Below the pieces are notes generated by a model. The model saw nothing but the letters and a program-made list of their open reading frames with translations. It ran no database searches and was not told the DNA's origin. Shown here piece after piece: positions 1-9,108 of a stretch of DNA of 64,000 nt; positions within the stretch are counted from its first letter, which is position 1, and each line of letters opens with the position of its first letter. The stretch is from NCBI GenBank assembly GCA_038233215.1, contig JBBSML010000011.1, positions 1 through 64,000 of the forward strand, in the 5' to 3' direction. Origin of the DNA: JACDBZ01 sp038233215 (GTDB lineage Bacteria; Chloroflexota; Limnocylindria; QHBO01). The translations under genes were made by a program, and so were the position numbers.

Positions 1-1
1 G

Positions 2-1915
2 CCGGAAACCGCATCGGCGAAGGCGCCGGCCAGGGCCAAGCCGAAGCGTGCGGGCGCCAAGGCGGCGTCTGAGGAAGTGGGGCCGAAGCCCAAGCGGACT
101 CGGAAGACGGTCGCGGCCGCCGGATCGGCAGGTGACGATGGGAAGGTCGTCGATAGCGCGCAGGGAGCGGTCGTCGCCGACCTGTTGGCCCGTGGGCAAG
201 AAGAAGGCTTCCTCACCCACGACCAGATTCTCCAGGCGATTCCGCACCCGGAGGCCCAGATGGGCGCGATCGAGGAGCTGTATGCCGCCGCCACTGAGGC
301 GGGCGTGGAAGTCCTCGACGCCGCCAATCAACCGACCCTTCTCGGGGTGTCCGACGAGGAGGAGGAGGAGCAGGCAGCTGCGCCGAAGGCAGCCGCCAAG
401 GCCAGCGCCAAGACCAGACAGGGGCAGGAGGACCTCGAGGCGCTTGCCGCTGATCTCATCGGGATCGACGATCCGGTGCGGATGTACCTCAAGGAGATCG
501 GAAAGGTCGCCCTGCTGACGGCCGAAGAGGAGGTGGTGCTGGCCAAGGCCATCGAGCTCGGCGAGCTCGCCGTGGAGGATCCGGCACGTGCCCTTGTCAA
601 TCTCTATACCTGGGTGACCCTGGACAGCGAGCCGAAGGCACGCAGCATGGCGGCGATGCGCGCATTCGACCTGCCGAAGGAGGCGCCGCGCGTCACGCGC
701 GACGCCGTCGATTGGTGGGTCGGTCGCAAGCGCCAGACGATCGAGGTGCCGTCGATCAAACTCTCCAAGGCTCGCAAGGCACCGAGCCTCGATGACGAGG
801 CGCGCACGCGCCTGATGGAGGCCGAGTCGATCCTCAAGGTGCTGGCTTCGGATCCCGCCCAGGGGTTGAAGGACGCCGTCCTGTTCGGATCGACATACCG
901 GTTCCGCCCGCCGAGCCATGCCGGGGCGCCGGAGCTCGTCGAGCTCGAGCTGTGGGCTCGCGAGACTGCTCAGCGCATCGTGGGCGAGTTCATCACCTCG
1001 GGCCACGATGCCGAGTATCTGCTCAGCCTGGGGTATGACCCGACCATCCCGGTGGACGTGCCCCTGGAGAAGCGGACCGGTCGCCTGGTGGAGCAGAGCA
1101 CCGATGCGCGCAAGCGCCTGACCGAGGCCAACCTGCGTTTGGTGGTGAGCATCGCCAAGAAGTACATCGGCCGCGGCATGAGCTTCCTGGACCTCATCCA
1201 GGAGGGCAACATCGGCCTCATCCGGGCGGTCGAGAAGTTCGACTACGAGAAGGGCTTCAAGTTCTCCACGTACGCCACGTGGTGGATTCGGCAGGCGATC
1301 ACGCGCGCCATCGCTGACCAGGCGCGCACCATCCGCATCCCGGTCCACATGGTCGAAACCATCAATCGCCTGATCCGGGTCAGCCGCACGCTCCTCCAGG
1401 AGCTCGGTCGCGAGCCGAACGTGGAGGAGATCGCGCGACGCATGAGCCGCGATGAGATCATCCGCGAGCTGCGCGACAAGCTTCAGCGTGAGCCGACCGA
1501 GGGCGAGGTCGACGTTCGGGTGGCCGAGGGACCACAGACGGTCTCGCCGGAGAAGGTGCGCGAGATCATGAAGGTCAGCCAGGAGCCGGTCAGCCTCGAG
1601 ACGCCGATCGGCGAGGAGGAGGACAGTCACCTCGGAGACTTCATCCCTGACCTCGCCTCCGTGGCACCGGCCGATGCAGCATCGCATCAGCTCCTCAAGG
1701 AGCAGGTGGAGGGCGTGCTGGACTCGCTCACGCAACGAGAGCGTCGCGTTCTCCAGCTTCGATTCGGTCTCGAGGATGGCCGGTCCCGAACCTTGGAGGA
1801 GGTCGGACGAGATTTCCAGGTGACGCGTGAGCGCATCCGCCAGATCGAGGCAAAGGCACTGCGCAAGCTGCGCCACCCCAGCCGCAGCCGCAAGCTCAAG
1901 GACTATCTCGAGTAG
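2..1915 (+). CDS. rpoD: Primary RNA polymerase sigma factor RpoD (5' end outside window)
   Basis: Housekeeping sigma subunit that directs RNA polymerase to -35/-10 promoters. The frame is open from base 2 with no stop, reading a basic Lys/Ala-rich stretch, so the first GTG (77) is probably internal and the gene starts upstream. Regions appear in order: 1.2 (DDPVRMYLKEIG, about 467-505), 2 with the -10 recognition helix (YATWWIRQAITRA, about 1270-1310), 3 (QEPVSLETPIGEEEDSHLGD, about 1580-1640) and 4 with its helix-turn-helix (VTRERIRQIEAKALRKL, about 1819-1870). Two stretches are unusual: roughly 165 residues between regions 1.2 and 2.1, and about 35 extra residues inside region 3. Full-length core regions make this a group 1 sigma, not a stress sigma. 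Confidence 0.96.
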   Translation, partial: PETASAKAPARAKPKRAGAKAASEEVGPKPKRTRKTVAAAGSAGDDGKVVDSAQGAVVADLLARGQEEGFLTHDQILQAIPHPEAQMGAIEELYAAATEAGVEVLDAANQPTLLGVSDEEEEEQAAAPKAAAKASAKTRQGQEDLEALAADLIGIDDPVRMYLKEIGKVALLTAEEEVVLAKAIELGELAVEDPARALVNLYTWVTLDSEPKARSMAAMRAFDLPKEAPRVTRDAVDWWVGRKRQTIEVPSIKLSKARKAPSLDDEARTRLMEAESILKVLASDPAQGLKDAVLFGSTYRFRPPSHAGAPELVELELWARETAQRIVGEFITSGHDAEYLLSLGYDPTIPVDVPLEKRTGRLVEQSTDARKRLTEANLRLVVSIAKKYIGRGMSFLDLIQEGNIGLIRAVEKFDYEKGFKFSTYATWWIRQAITRAIADQARTIRIPVHMVETINRLIRVSRTLLQELGREPNVEEIARRMSRDEIIRELRDKLQREPTEGEVDVRVAEGPQTVSPEKVREIMKVSQEPVSLETPIGEEEDSHLGDFIPDLASVAPADAASHQLLKEQVEGVLDSLTQRERRVLQLRFGLEDGRSRTLEEVGRDFQVTRERIRQIEAKALRKLRHPSRSRKLKDYLE

Positions 1916-1927
1916 CCGATCCGTCCT

Positions 1928-1957
1928 TTGACCGGCTGCGGGGCGTCGCGGTATGAT
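1928..1957 (+). promoter_or_regulatory. Promoter for tRNA-Asn
   Basis: TTGACC (1928-1933) and TATGAT (1952-1957) are separated by 18 bp and lie about 43 bp before the tRNA. This is a good match to a primary-sigma promoter. It sits just after the rpoD stop. Confidence 0.7.
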
Positions 1958-2000
1958 CCGCGGCGTCCCCGACAGCCTCCGCGGAGGCTCCGGCACGCGT

Positions 2001-2075
2001 TCCGGCGTAGCTCAGTGGTAGAGCGGGCGGCTGTTAACCGCTTGGTCGTAAGTTCGAATCTTACCGCCGGAGCCA
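2001..2075 (+). tRNA. tRNA-Asn (GTT)
   Basis: A complete cloverleaf can be folded by eye. The acceptor arm TCCGGCG (2001-2007) pairs with CGCCGGA (2065-2071), the D stem is GCTC/GAGC, and the anticodon stem GGCGG/CCGCT has one G-T pair. The seven-base loop at 2031-2037 carries GTT (2033-2035), and the T arm contains GTTCGAATC. The discriminator is G, and CCA is encoded at 2073-2075. The gene ends at 2072 if CCA is not counted. Confidence 0.97.
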
Positions 2076-2150
2076 CCTTCACGATCGGCGGTGGCATTCT
2101 GCGGCGCTGAGGGCTAACGCTGGGGCCTACCGAACGTTAGTACTACTGAG

Positions 2151-2199
2151 CCGGACACTGCGTTGGCGGCTCTGCCGCCAGGGCAGCCGCAGTGTCCGG
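2151..2199. terminator. Large perfect hairpin between converging genes
   Basis: CCGGACACTGCG (2151-2162) is the exact reverse complement of 2188-2199. Inside it TGGCGGC (2164-2170) pairs with GCCGCCA (2174-2180) around a 3-base loop. It lies between the rightward tRNA-Asn and a leftward gene, where a bidirectional transcription stop is expected. There is no U-run on either side, so the terminator role is an inference; a protein-binding palindrome is possible. Confidence 0.6.
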
Positions 2200-2216
2200 C
2201 GTTCCGCTGCCTGCAC

Positions 2217-2426
2217 TCAGGGCGTGCGCTCGTGCCATTCGGGGTCGACCGGCGCCGTCGGGCCGACGTCGCCGAAGGTCGGGACCAGGATCCATCCCAT
2301 CAGCGCCATGGCGATACCGAAGATGATGATCATGGCCGTTCCTGCCGCCTCGTAGGACAGGAACCAGTAAACCGCCCCGACGATGACGATGATCGCGGGA
2401 ATGATGAGGTACTTCAGCAGCGTCAT
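2217..2426 (-). CDS. Small two-helix membrane protein, possibly cytochrome c oxidase subunit IV
   Basis: A 69-residue protein with two predicted membrane helices (about residues 5-24 and 29-48) and a short polar tail (VGPTAPVDPEWHE). The YEAAGT turn between the helices and the Pro/Asp/Glu tail resemble part of the small subunit IV of actinobacterial-type aa3 oxidases, but it is much shorter than the roughly 139-residue mycobacterial protein. No oxidase gene is nearby, so the assignment is tentative. On its own strand TATGAT (2438-2433) is followed by only 6 bases before ATG, which predicts a leaderless transcript. No Shine-Dalgarno is seen. Confidence 0.6.
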   Translation of the reverse strand: MTLLKYLIIPAIIVIVGAVYWFLSYEAAGTAMIIIFGIAMALMGWILVPTFGDVGPTAPVDPEWHERTP

Positions 2427-2470
2427 GCGGGCATCATACTGAGACGAGGCAATTCATGAACATCGTTGAG

Positions 2471-3031
2471 CTAAGTGATCCAGCCACAGTCGGTCCTGTT
2501 GACGGGGCCGGACGAGAGCTCGTTCTCGGGGCGTAATCCATCATCGGGAGCGTGTGCGCGGACGAGTGGCCTGACGCCGAGCCGGCGATCTGCGCTCACG
2601 AGGGTTGACCGTCGGACGCGCGCATCGGTGACTGACGTGCCGGTATCGGACGGTTCGGTGACCATCTGTCGGGTGCTCAGCTCGCTTCCAGGACGTGCGG
2701 TGACGACCGACCCGTCCGGATAGCTCAGCCACAGGCCGCGGAGGCGCGCAATGAAGTGCTCCGGCATGCCCGGCACGAGCATGTCCACCATGCCACTCCC
2801 GCTGCGTCGGTACCCCCGCGGACGCTCATCTGCCTGGATGCGATCGGCGAAACCCCGGGACAGCAGCTCTTCGACGGCGATCTTCACGCCTTCTGGTGCA
2901 TCGACGATCGCTTGACCGCCGCGGAAGGTAGCGCGCCCGACCACCTCCGGGTTCGTCGCGCCACGAGTCGCTCGCAACAGCTCGTATTCGAGGGTATCTT
3001 CCGTGCGCGGATCGGCGGTTCTGTCGACCAT
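2471..3031 (-). CDS. Hypothetical protein
   Basis: I do not recognise this 186-residue protein. An acidic N-terminal part (RTEDTLEYELLRA) is followed by a compact segment with GRATFRGGQAIVDAPEGV and a Ser/Thr/Arg-rich C-terminal half of low complexity. The frame extends upstream to 3073, but ATG 3031 is preferred because TATCCT (3043-3038) lies 6 bases before it, a leaderless arrangement. No signal peptide or membrane helix is apparent. The N-terminal half looks genuinely coding; the C-terminal third is less convincing. Confidence 0.55.
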   Translation of the reverse strand: MVDRTADPRTEDTLEYELLRATRGATNPEVVGRATFRGGQAIVDAPEGVKIAVEELLSRGFADRIQADERPRGYRRSGSGMVDMLVPGMPEHFIARLRGLWLSYPDGSVVTARPGSELSTRQMVTEPSDTGTSVTDARVRRSTLVSADRRLGVRPLVRAHAPDDGLRPENELSSGPVNRTDCGWIT

Positions 3032-3095
3032 GGCCCGAGGATAGCGCAGCTGGCGGGCGGCGCGTTGCCTCACACAGCGTCAGAGCGGCCTCCGC

Positions 3096-3101
3096 TAGAA
3101 T
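3096..3101 (+). promoter_or_regulatory. -10 element TAGAAT for the 3136 gene
   Basis: CTAGAATCGA matches a -10 motif repeated before several genes here. A start near 3108 would give a leader of about 28 bases containing GAGGAAG before ATG 3136. No convincing -35 element is visible. Confidence 0.5.
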
Positions 3102-3135
3102 CGATTCGCGACCGGACGACAGCTGAGGAAGAAGC

Positions 3136-3492
3136 ATGAGCGAGATCGAAGAACAGGGATACCGCAAGATGGTGACGGCCCAGGAGGATGCCCAGGTCGA
3201 CACATGGGCGGCCGACCTGTTCGTCGACTTTGCCAAGCGGATGGGGGTCGGCTCCGCGATAGGGGCGTTCTGTCACGCGGCCGGCCTCGATGCACGCGGA
3301 TTCCAACGCGCCTTTCTTGTCGGCGGGGGGCCGGATCACGTCGTCGGGATCGACACCGCGGGATCACTCGCTGCGCCGATCTTCGAGCTCCCGAAGGCGG
3401 TTGGCGGTCTCAGGCGGATTGATCCTGCCGCACGACGCAAGCTGATCGACTTTCTTGTTGACCACCGCGAGGTCATGTCCTACACCGCCTGA
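3136..3492 (+). CDS. Hypothetical protein
   Basis: A 118-residue soluble protein that I do not recognise. It is acidic at the start (MSEIEEQGYRKMV) and has a central Gly/Ala region (GVGSAIGAFCHAAGLDARGF) and a C-terminal basic-acidic segment. No signal peptide, membrane helix or metal motif is seen. GAGGAAGAAG just before the ATG is a good ribosome-binding site. It converges on parB with only 12 bases between the stops. Confidence 0.7.
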   Translation: MSEIEEQGYRKMVTAQEDAQVDTWAADLFVDFAKRMGVGSAIGAFCHAAGLDARGFQRAFLVGGGPDHVVGIDTAGSLAAPIFELPKAVGGLRRIDPAARRKLIDFLVDHREVMSYTA

Positions 3493-3504
3493 CGGCGGCG
3501 CCGG

Positions 3505-4489
3505 CTACTCCGTATCGTCCCGATGGGGTGCACCGGATCGGATGATCGCGATCGCGTTCTCGATCTTGAGCTTCGTGATGGTGAGGTGTTTGGCGAAATT
3601 CGCGCGGTTCACCTCGGGAATCTGTTCCATCATCGCCGGGTTTCGGAGGATGTCGACGAGGTCATCCACCCCTTCCGACAACTTCGAACGAGCCCCCATC
3701 AGAGCGTCGTCAGCTGCTCTCGCCGATTCCCGCTCGCCGGCGACCGTTTTCGCCCGACGCCGGGGCCGCTCTCCGGCGACGGGCTCGTCACCAGGATTCC
3801 CCCCACCGGTGATGATGCGAAGTTTGGCGAGTGATAGGTCGCCGGCCACGATCCGTTTGGCGAGCCGACGACGCTGGCGCTCGTCCCCGATCTTCAATAG
3901 CTCATAGGCGTGGCTGATGGTGTCTTTGCGCAACGACACGAGTTCACGGATGTCAGCCGGCGCATCGGAGAGACGCAGCCGGTTTTCGATATAGCCCTTG
4001 TCCTTGCCCAGTTTCTGAGCGAGCTGGCGAACCGAGTAGCCGAACGCCTCGGTCATCCTGCGGAACATCGTTGCTTCTTCGAGCGGCGAGACGTCTTCGC
4101 GCTGGAGGTTTTCGATGATGCTCACCTCGAGAGCCGTGCTCTCGTCGAATTCGACCACGATCGCCGGAATGGTTGCGCGCTCGGCCATCCGCGATGCGCG
4201 CCATCGGCGCTCGCCGGCGATCAGCTCGAACTGGGCTCCACTCGGTCGCACGAGGATCGGCTGAAGGACTCCATGCTCCCGGATCGAGCTGGCGAGCTCC
4301 GTGAGAGAGTCCTCGTCGTAGGACAGGCGCGGTTGCGCGGGATTCGGCAGGATCTTGCCGACCGGCACCTCGCGGATCTGCGCTTGAGTCGCACGCGACT
4401 CGATGAGCGAGACGATGCCCGGTGCGAGGTCCGTGCGCTGCGCCTCATCAAAGAGGCGGTGGATGTTTTCCTTGAATGCGGGCCGCTTG

Positions 4490-4497
<8 letters not shown>
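3505..4497 (-). CDS. parB: Chromosome-partitioning protein ParB
   Basis: CTP-dependent DNA clamp that loads at parS and works with ParA to segregate replication origins. Seen in the 330-residue product: the N-terminal ParB/Srx domain with GERRWRASRMAE, the diagnostic ENLQREDVSPLEEA box, and the helix-turn-helix (VRQLAQKLGKDKGYIENRLR). A variable basic linker and C-terminal dimerisation segment follow. Start is TTG 4497, overlapping the end of parA by 8 bases (TTGGCTGA), so translation is probably coupled. I found no full parS palindrome in the window; origin sites should lie elsewhere. Confidence 0.95.
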
Positions 4498-5257
<760 letters not shown>

Positions 5258-5308
5258 CGCGCCACCTAGTGCGATCCGACGGGTCCGTCCGCGTTGTGCG
5301 GCTTGACG

Positions 5309-5314
5309 ATCATA
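5309..5314 (-). promoter_or_regulatory. -10 element for parAB
   Basis: On the minus strand this reads TATGAT, a near-perfect -10, about 50 bases before the parA TTG. No clear -35 hexamer is seen at the normal distance. Confidence 0.45.
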
Positions 5315-5344
5315 GGGCGATGCGCGTGTATCGGTCCATCGGAG

Positions 5345-5414
5345 TTGTCCACAACGTGGAGAAATCCGCCTGTCGTTGTGCAAAGACATCGGTCTATACT
5401 CGAAGTTGTCCACC
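5345..5414. promoter_or_regulatory. Two DnaA-box-like TTGTCCAC sites by parAB
   Basis: TTGTCCACA (5345-5353) matches the high-GC version of the 9-mer DnaA box, and TTGTCCACC (5406-5414) differs at the last base. Both lie between the parA promoter and the following tRNA. Two sites are too few for an origin. They may be regulatory or chance. Confidence 0.35.
5395..5400 (+). promoter_or_regulatory. -10 element for the CAT-anticodon tRNA
   Basis: TATACT lies 25 bases before the tRNA 5' end. The same TATACT precedes tRNA-Val at 39573. No strong -35 is visible. Confidence 0.5.
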
Positions 5415-5425
5415 GTCGTTCCTGA

Positions 5426-5501
5426 GGGCCCGTAGCTCAATGGTCAGAGCAACCGGCTCATAACCGGATGGTCGCAGGTTCGATTCCTGCCGGGCCCACC
5501 A
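5426..5501 (+). tRNA. tRNA with CAT anticodon (elongator Met, or Ile2)
   Basis: The acceptor GGGCCCG (5426-5432) pairs with CGGGCCC (5491-5497), the discriminator is A and CCA is encoded (5499-5501). The anticodon loop CTCATAA carries CAT (5459-5461). The first position of the anticodon stem (A-A) is mismatched. It is not an initiator because the first acceptor pair is a normal G-C. Whether it is elongator Met or lysidine-modified Ile2 cannot be settled by eye. Confidence 0.93.
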
Positions 5502-5527
5502 ATGAACGCAGTGCAAGGAGTTCCTTC

Positions 5528-7078
5528 GTGTCGACCGCCGACAAACTGGACCAGCTGCGCGAGCTTCGCGGCCACGCACAGATGGGTGGGGGAGCGAAGC
5601 GGTTGGAGCAGCAGCACGCGCGTGGCAAGCTTTCCGCTCGCGAACGCCTGGAGCTCCTGCTTGACGACGGCAGCTTCACCGAGATGGATGCCTTCGTCAC
5701 TCATCGCGCAAGTGACTTCGGACTTGATGACGAGAGCTACCTCGGTGACGGGGTGATCACCGGATTCGGCCGTATCGACGGCCGGTCCGTGTTCGTGTAC
5801 AGCCAGGACTTCACGGTCTTCGGTGGGTCGCTGTCGGAGGCGCATGCCGAGAAGATCTGCAAGGTCATGGACCTGGCAATGGAGAATGGTACTCCGATCA
5901 TCGGCCTCTCGGATTCCGGCGGAGCGCGGATCCAGGAAGGCGTTGTCAGTCTCGGCGGGTACGCCGATATCTTCCTGCGTAACACCCTTGCATCGGGCGT
6001 CGTGCCGCAGATCTCGCTGGTCATGGGACCGTGCGCCGGTGGGGCGGTGTATTCGCCCGCTATCACCGACTTCGTCGTGATGGTCGAAGGGAGCAGTTAC
6101 ATGTTCGTGACCGGACCGAACGTCGTGAAAACGGTGACGCACGAAGAGATCGATCTCGAGGGCCTCGGTGGAGCACGCATCCATAACGAAACCAGCGGCG
6201 TAGCGCACTTCCTGAGTTCCGGTGAACCGCAGGCACTCCAGCTGGCGCGCACATTGATCGGGTATCTACCGTCGAACAATGTGGACCGGCCGCCGCGCCA
6301 CGAAGCGTGGTCTGAACCGAGTGTCGACGGCGCTGCGCTCGATACCCTCATTCCCGACTCCGCGAAGCAGTCCTACGACATGCATCTCGTCGTGCGCGGC
6401 ATCGTCGATGAGGGCTCGTTCACCGAGGTCCATGCGGAGTACGCGCGCAACATCATCTGCGGATTTGCTCGCATCGAGGGCCGCAGTGTCGGGATCGTCG
6501 GGCAGCAGCCGGAGGTCCTCGCCGGCGTCCTGGACATCGACGCCTCCGATAAGGCGGCCAGGTTCGTGCGGACCTGTGATTGCTTCAACATCCCGATCGT
6601 CACGCTGGTCGACGTGCCTGGATTCCTGCCGGGAGTCGAGCAGGAACATCGAGGAATCATCCGTCACGGGGCAAAGCTGTTGTACGCGTACTGCGAGGCA
6701 ACTGTTCCGAAGGTCACTGTGATCACGCGCAAGGCGTATGGTGGGGCATACGACGTCATGAGCAGCAAGCATGTGCGCGGCGACATGAACTACGCCTGGC
6801 CGACCGCTGAGATTGCGGTCATGGGCGTGGAAGGAGCCGTCAACATCATTTTTCGCGAGCAGATCGCGGCGGCGGACGATGCGCCGGCAGAACGATTGCG
6901 CTTGGTGGCCGAGTATCAGGAACGGTTCGCGAACCCGTATGTCGCGGCAGCTCGGGGATATGTGGATGAGGTCATCCTCCCCTCTGAGACGCGGATGCGC
7001 ATCGCTGGTGCACTGTCGGTGCTTCAGCAAAAGCGCCAGACGGTACCGCCCAAGAAGCACGGCAACATCCCGCTGTAG
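5528..7078 (+). CDS. pccB: Propionyl/acyl-CoA carboxylase carboxyltransferase (beta) subunit
   Basis: Transfers the carboxyl group from carboxybiotin to propionyl-CoA (or acetyl-CoA), giving methylmalonyl-CoA. The 516-residue length fits the family. Seen: SDSGGARIQEGV, the oxyanion-type GPCAGGAVYSPAITDF in the N-terminal half, and GGAYDVMSSKHVRGDMNYAW in the C-terminal half. The Asp in GGAYD is at a position I recall as linked to propionyl-CoA preference in Streptomyces enzymes. GTG 5528 is chosen because AAGGAG lies 8 bases upstream; the longer frame starting at 5468 lies inside the tRNA. It is first in a run with the biotin carboxylase and carrier, followed by mutase and epimerase. Confidence 0.93.
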   Translation: MSTADKLDQLRELRGHAQMGGGAKRLEQQHARGKLSARERLELLLDDGSFTEMDAFVTHRASDFGLDDESYLGDGVITGFGRIDGRSVFVYSQDFTVFGGSLSEAHAEKICKVMDLAMENGTPIIGLSDSGGARIQEGVVSLGGYADIFLRNTLASGVVPQISLVMGPCAGGAVYSPAITDFVVMVEGSSYMFVTGPNVVKTVTHEEIDLEGLGGARIHNETSGVAHFLSSGEPQALQLARTLIGYLPSNNVDRPPRHEAWSEPSVDGAALDTLIPDSAKQSYDMHLVVRGIVDEGSFTEVHAEYARNIICGFARIEGRSVGIVGQQPEVLAGVLDIDASDKAARFVRTCDCFNIPIVTLVDVPGFLPGVEQEHRGIIRHGAKLLYAYCEATVPKVTVITRKAYGGAYDVMSSKHVRGDMNYAWPTAEIAVMGVEGAVNIIFREQIAAADDAPAERLRLVAEYQERFANPYVAAARGYVDEVILPSETRMRIAGALSVLQQKRQTVPPKKHGNIPL

Positions 7079-7109
7079 CGGGCAGCCGTCTTTGCGCAAG
7101 GACAGATCG

Positions 7110-8600
7110 ATGCCGCCATTTTCCAGGCTTCTCATTGCCAACCGTGGCGAGATCGCGATTCGCGTCATCCGCGCCTGCCGCGAACTTGGGATCTCTCCGG
7201 TCAGCGTCCATTCGGATGCCGATGTCAACGCCCTGCACGTGCATCTGGCCGATGCAAGCGAGCGGATCGGGCCGCCGGCTCCACGGGAGTCATACCTTGC
7301 GATCGACGCCGTGATCGCGGCGGCTGTGCGTAGTGGGGCCGAAGCGATACACCCGGGGTACGGCTTTCTTTCGGAGAATTCCGAATTTGCGCGAGCCGTC
7401 GAGGTCGCCGGCCTCGTGTGGGTCGGCCCACCGCCGGCCACGTTGGAGTCGCTCGGCAACAAATTGGCGGCACGCCGCGCGGCACAGGCCGCCGGGGTAC
7501 CCATCGTCGCTGGCACGACCATGGCGCTGACAGATGACCCACGTGAACTCGAGGCCATCGGATTTCCGCTGATGCTCAAGGCCAGTGCCGGCGGCGGTGG
7601 GCGGGGCATGCGCCGGGTCGACTCCCCTGGCGAGGTCGCCGATGCCCTGGTCGCCGCACGCCGCGAGGCACTCTCCGCGTTTGGTGATGGAACGGTCTAC
7701 GCTGAACGTCTCCTTGCCCCCGTTCGCCACATCGAGGTTCAGCTGCTCGGCGACCGCCATGGCCGGCTGGCAGTACTGGGGGAGCGAGACTGCAGCATCC
7801 AGCGCCGCCATCAGAAGCTGGTGGAAGAGTCGCCGTCGCCAGCGATCGGTCCGAGTACGCGAGAGGCTCTCTTTGACAGCGCGCGCCGAGTCGCCGGCAC
7901 GGTTGATTTCCACAATGCAGCAACCGTCGAGTTCCTCCTTGATGCGGCAAGCAACCACTACTTCCTCGAGATGAACACGCGGCTTCAGGTCGAGCACGGG
8001 GTCACCGAGTTGGTGACCGGGGTTGACCTGGTGGCATGGCAGATCCGCGTTGCCGCTGGCCAGCCCCTCCCCGACGCCGTGATGCACGCCAGCAGCCGGG
8101 GACACGCCATCGAAGTGCGGCTGTACGCTGAGGACCCCTACAACGACTTTCAACCGAGTACCGGCAGCATCACTGCCTGGCAGATGCCGGCAGGGCCGGG
8201 GGTCAGGGTCGACGCCGGTGTCGGGGCAGATACGGATCTGCCGCCGGAATACGACCCGCTGCTCGCCAAGCTGATGGTGCATGCTGGTGACCGCCCGGCG
8301 GCCGTCGATCGGCTGCGGCGCGCCCTGGACGAGACCGTCATCGGTGGAGTTCAGACCGATGCCGGCTTCCTGCGCTGGCTGGTCGACGACGCGTCATTCG
8401 TCAACGGTGCGTACGACACGGGTCTGATCGCTGAGCGGTGGGGGATCGACCATGGCCTGCCCGAGGACCAACGGGCTCTGGCCGCCACGGCGGCGATCGC
8501 GGTGCGGGCGGCGTCGGAGGTAGCTCCGAGACATGCCACTGATCGCACGCGGGCCGGGTCGGCATGGGCCGACCTTGCCAGGCGTGAGGCCATGCGTTGA
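7110..8600 (+). CDS. Biotin carboxylase (alpha) subunit of acyl-CoA carboxylase
   Basis: ATP-dependent carboxylation of biotin on the carrier protein. The 496-residue product starts with the biotin carboxylase N-domain (SRLLIANRGEIAIRVIRACR), then the ATP-grasp glycine loop (KASAGGGGRGMRRV) and EMNTRLQVEHGVTELVTG. In most relatives the last motif reads EHPVTE; here Pro is Gly. ATG 7110 is preferred over the long upstream frame because family homology begins directly there. The carrier domain is absent and is supplied by the next gene, which overlaps by 4 bases, so this is a split alpha chain, unlike actinobacterial AccA3-type fusions. Confidence 0.93.
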   Translation: MPPFSRLLIANRGEIAIRVIRACRELGISPVSVHSDADVNALHVHLADASERIGPPAPRESYLAIDAVIAAAVRSGAEAIHPGYGFLSENSEFARAVEVAGLVWVGPPPATLESLGNKLAARRAAQAAGVPIVAGTTMALTDDPRELEAIGFPLMLKASAGGGGRGMRRVDSPGEVADALVAARREALSAFGDGTVYAERLLAPVRHIEVQLLGDRHGRLAVLGERDCSIQRRHQKLVEESPSPAIGPSTREALFDSARRVAGTVDFHNAATVEFLLDAASNHYFLEMNTRLQVEHGVTELVTGVDLVAWQIRVAAGQPLPDAVMHASSRGHAIEVRLYAEDPYNDFQPSTGSITAWQMPAGPGVRVDAGVGADTDLPPEYDPLLAKLMVHAGDRPAAVDRLRRALDETVIGGVQTDAGFLRWLVDDASFVNGAYDTGLIAERWGIDHGLPEDQRALAATAAIAVRAASEVAPRHATDRTRAGSAWADLARREAMR

Positions 8601-9064
8601 CGGGCGACCTCGAGATTCGGATCGAGGATGAGTCCGTCACGCCGGCTGAGGGATGGCGATTCGAGATGATCGATCCGGCTCGGGGGTTCGGGCGGCTCGT
8701 CAATGGTGCGGCCTCGGTCCCGGTCCTCGTTGAGGGCAGTGCCGGCGACTGGGTGGTGACGCTTCACGGTCGGCGGATTCCGGTCACGGTGCGCTCCTGG
8801 CGGGAACGAATGCTCGTTGGCGCGGAGACGGCGGCCACCGGCCGCGCCGGCCGTGCGGCGGGCAAGGCGACATTGCCCGGTCTGATCCTGACCGTCGCGG
8901 TCTCGGTCGGTGACACTATCGACGAGGGTGGAACGCTGTTGACCATCGAGGCTATGAAGATGCAGAACGACGTCCGGGCGCCGCGCAGTGGGCGGGTGAT
9001 CGAGGTAGCGGTGCGGCCCGGCGAGACGGTGACGACGGGCACGCTGCTCATTCGGCTCGAGTGA
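8597..9064 (+). CDS. Biotin carboxyl carrier protein of acyl-CoA carboxylase
   Basis: Carries biotin between the two upstream subunits. The C-terminal 70 residues form the biotinyl domain with EAMKMQNDVRAPRSGRV, where the Lys of AMKM is the biotinylation site, and a closing ETVTTGTLLIRLE strand. The first 80 residues are less conserved and may dock to the carboxylase. TTG 8597 overlaps the previous stop (TTGA). The 155-residue length fits a stand-alone carrier. Confidence 0.9.
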   Translation: MTGDLEIRIEDESVTPAEGWRFEMIDPARGFGRLVNGAASVPVLVEGSAGDWVVTLHGRRIPVTVRSWRERMLVGAETAATGRAGRAAGKATLPGLILTVAVSVGDTIDEGGTLLTIEAMKMQNDVRAPRSGRVIEVAVRPGETVTTGTLLIRLE

Positions 9065-9071
9065 CGGCGCG

Positions 9072-9077
9072 TACAAT
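9072..9077 (+). promoter_or_regulatory. -10 element TACAAT for mutA
   Basis: TACAAT starts 8 bases after the carrier-protein stop and is followed directly by a duplicated 22-bp block containing two ATGs. A start point near 9084 would put the first ATG (9087) almost at the transcript 5' end. Confidence 0.5.
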
Positions 9078-9108
9078 CGACGGCCGATGAGTGATCCCGC
9101 GACGGCCG

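Noticed and set aside
5258..5425. parS site in the parAB promoter
   Set aside because: TCCAC-AAC-GTGGA (5348-5360) is only a partial resemblance to the 16-bp parS palindrome TGTTTCACGTGAAACA.
5468..5527. Upstream extension of pccB to ATG 5468
   Set aside because: These bases are the 3' half of the CAT-anticodon tRNA; AAGGAG before GTG 5528 gives the proper start.
6266..7609. 447-codon minus-strand frame over the carboxylase genes
   Set aside because: Antisense shadow; the plus strand encodes clear carboxyltransferase and biotin carboxylase motifs.
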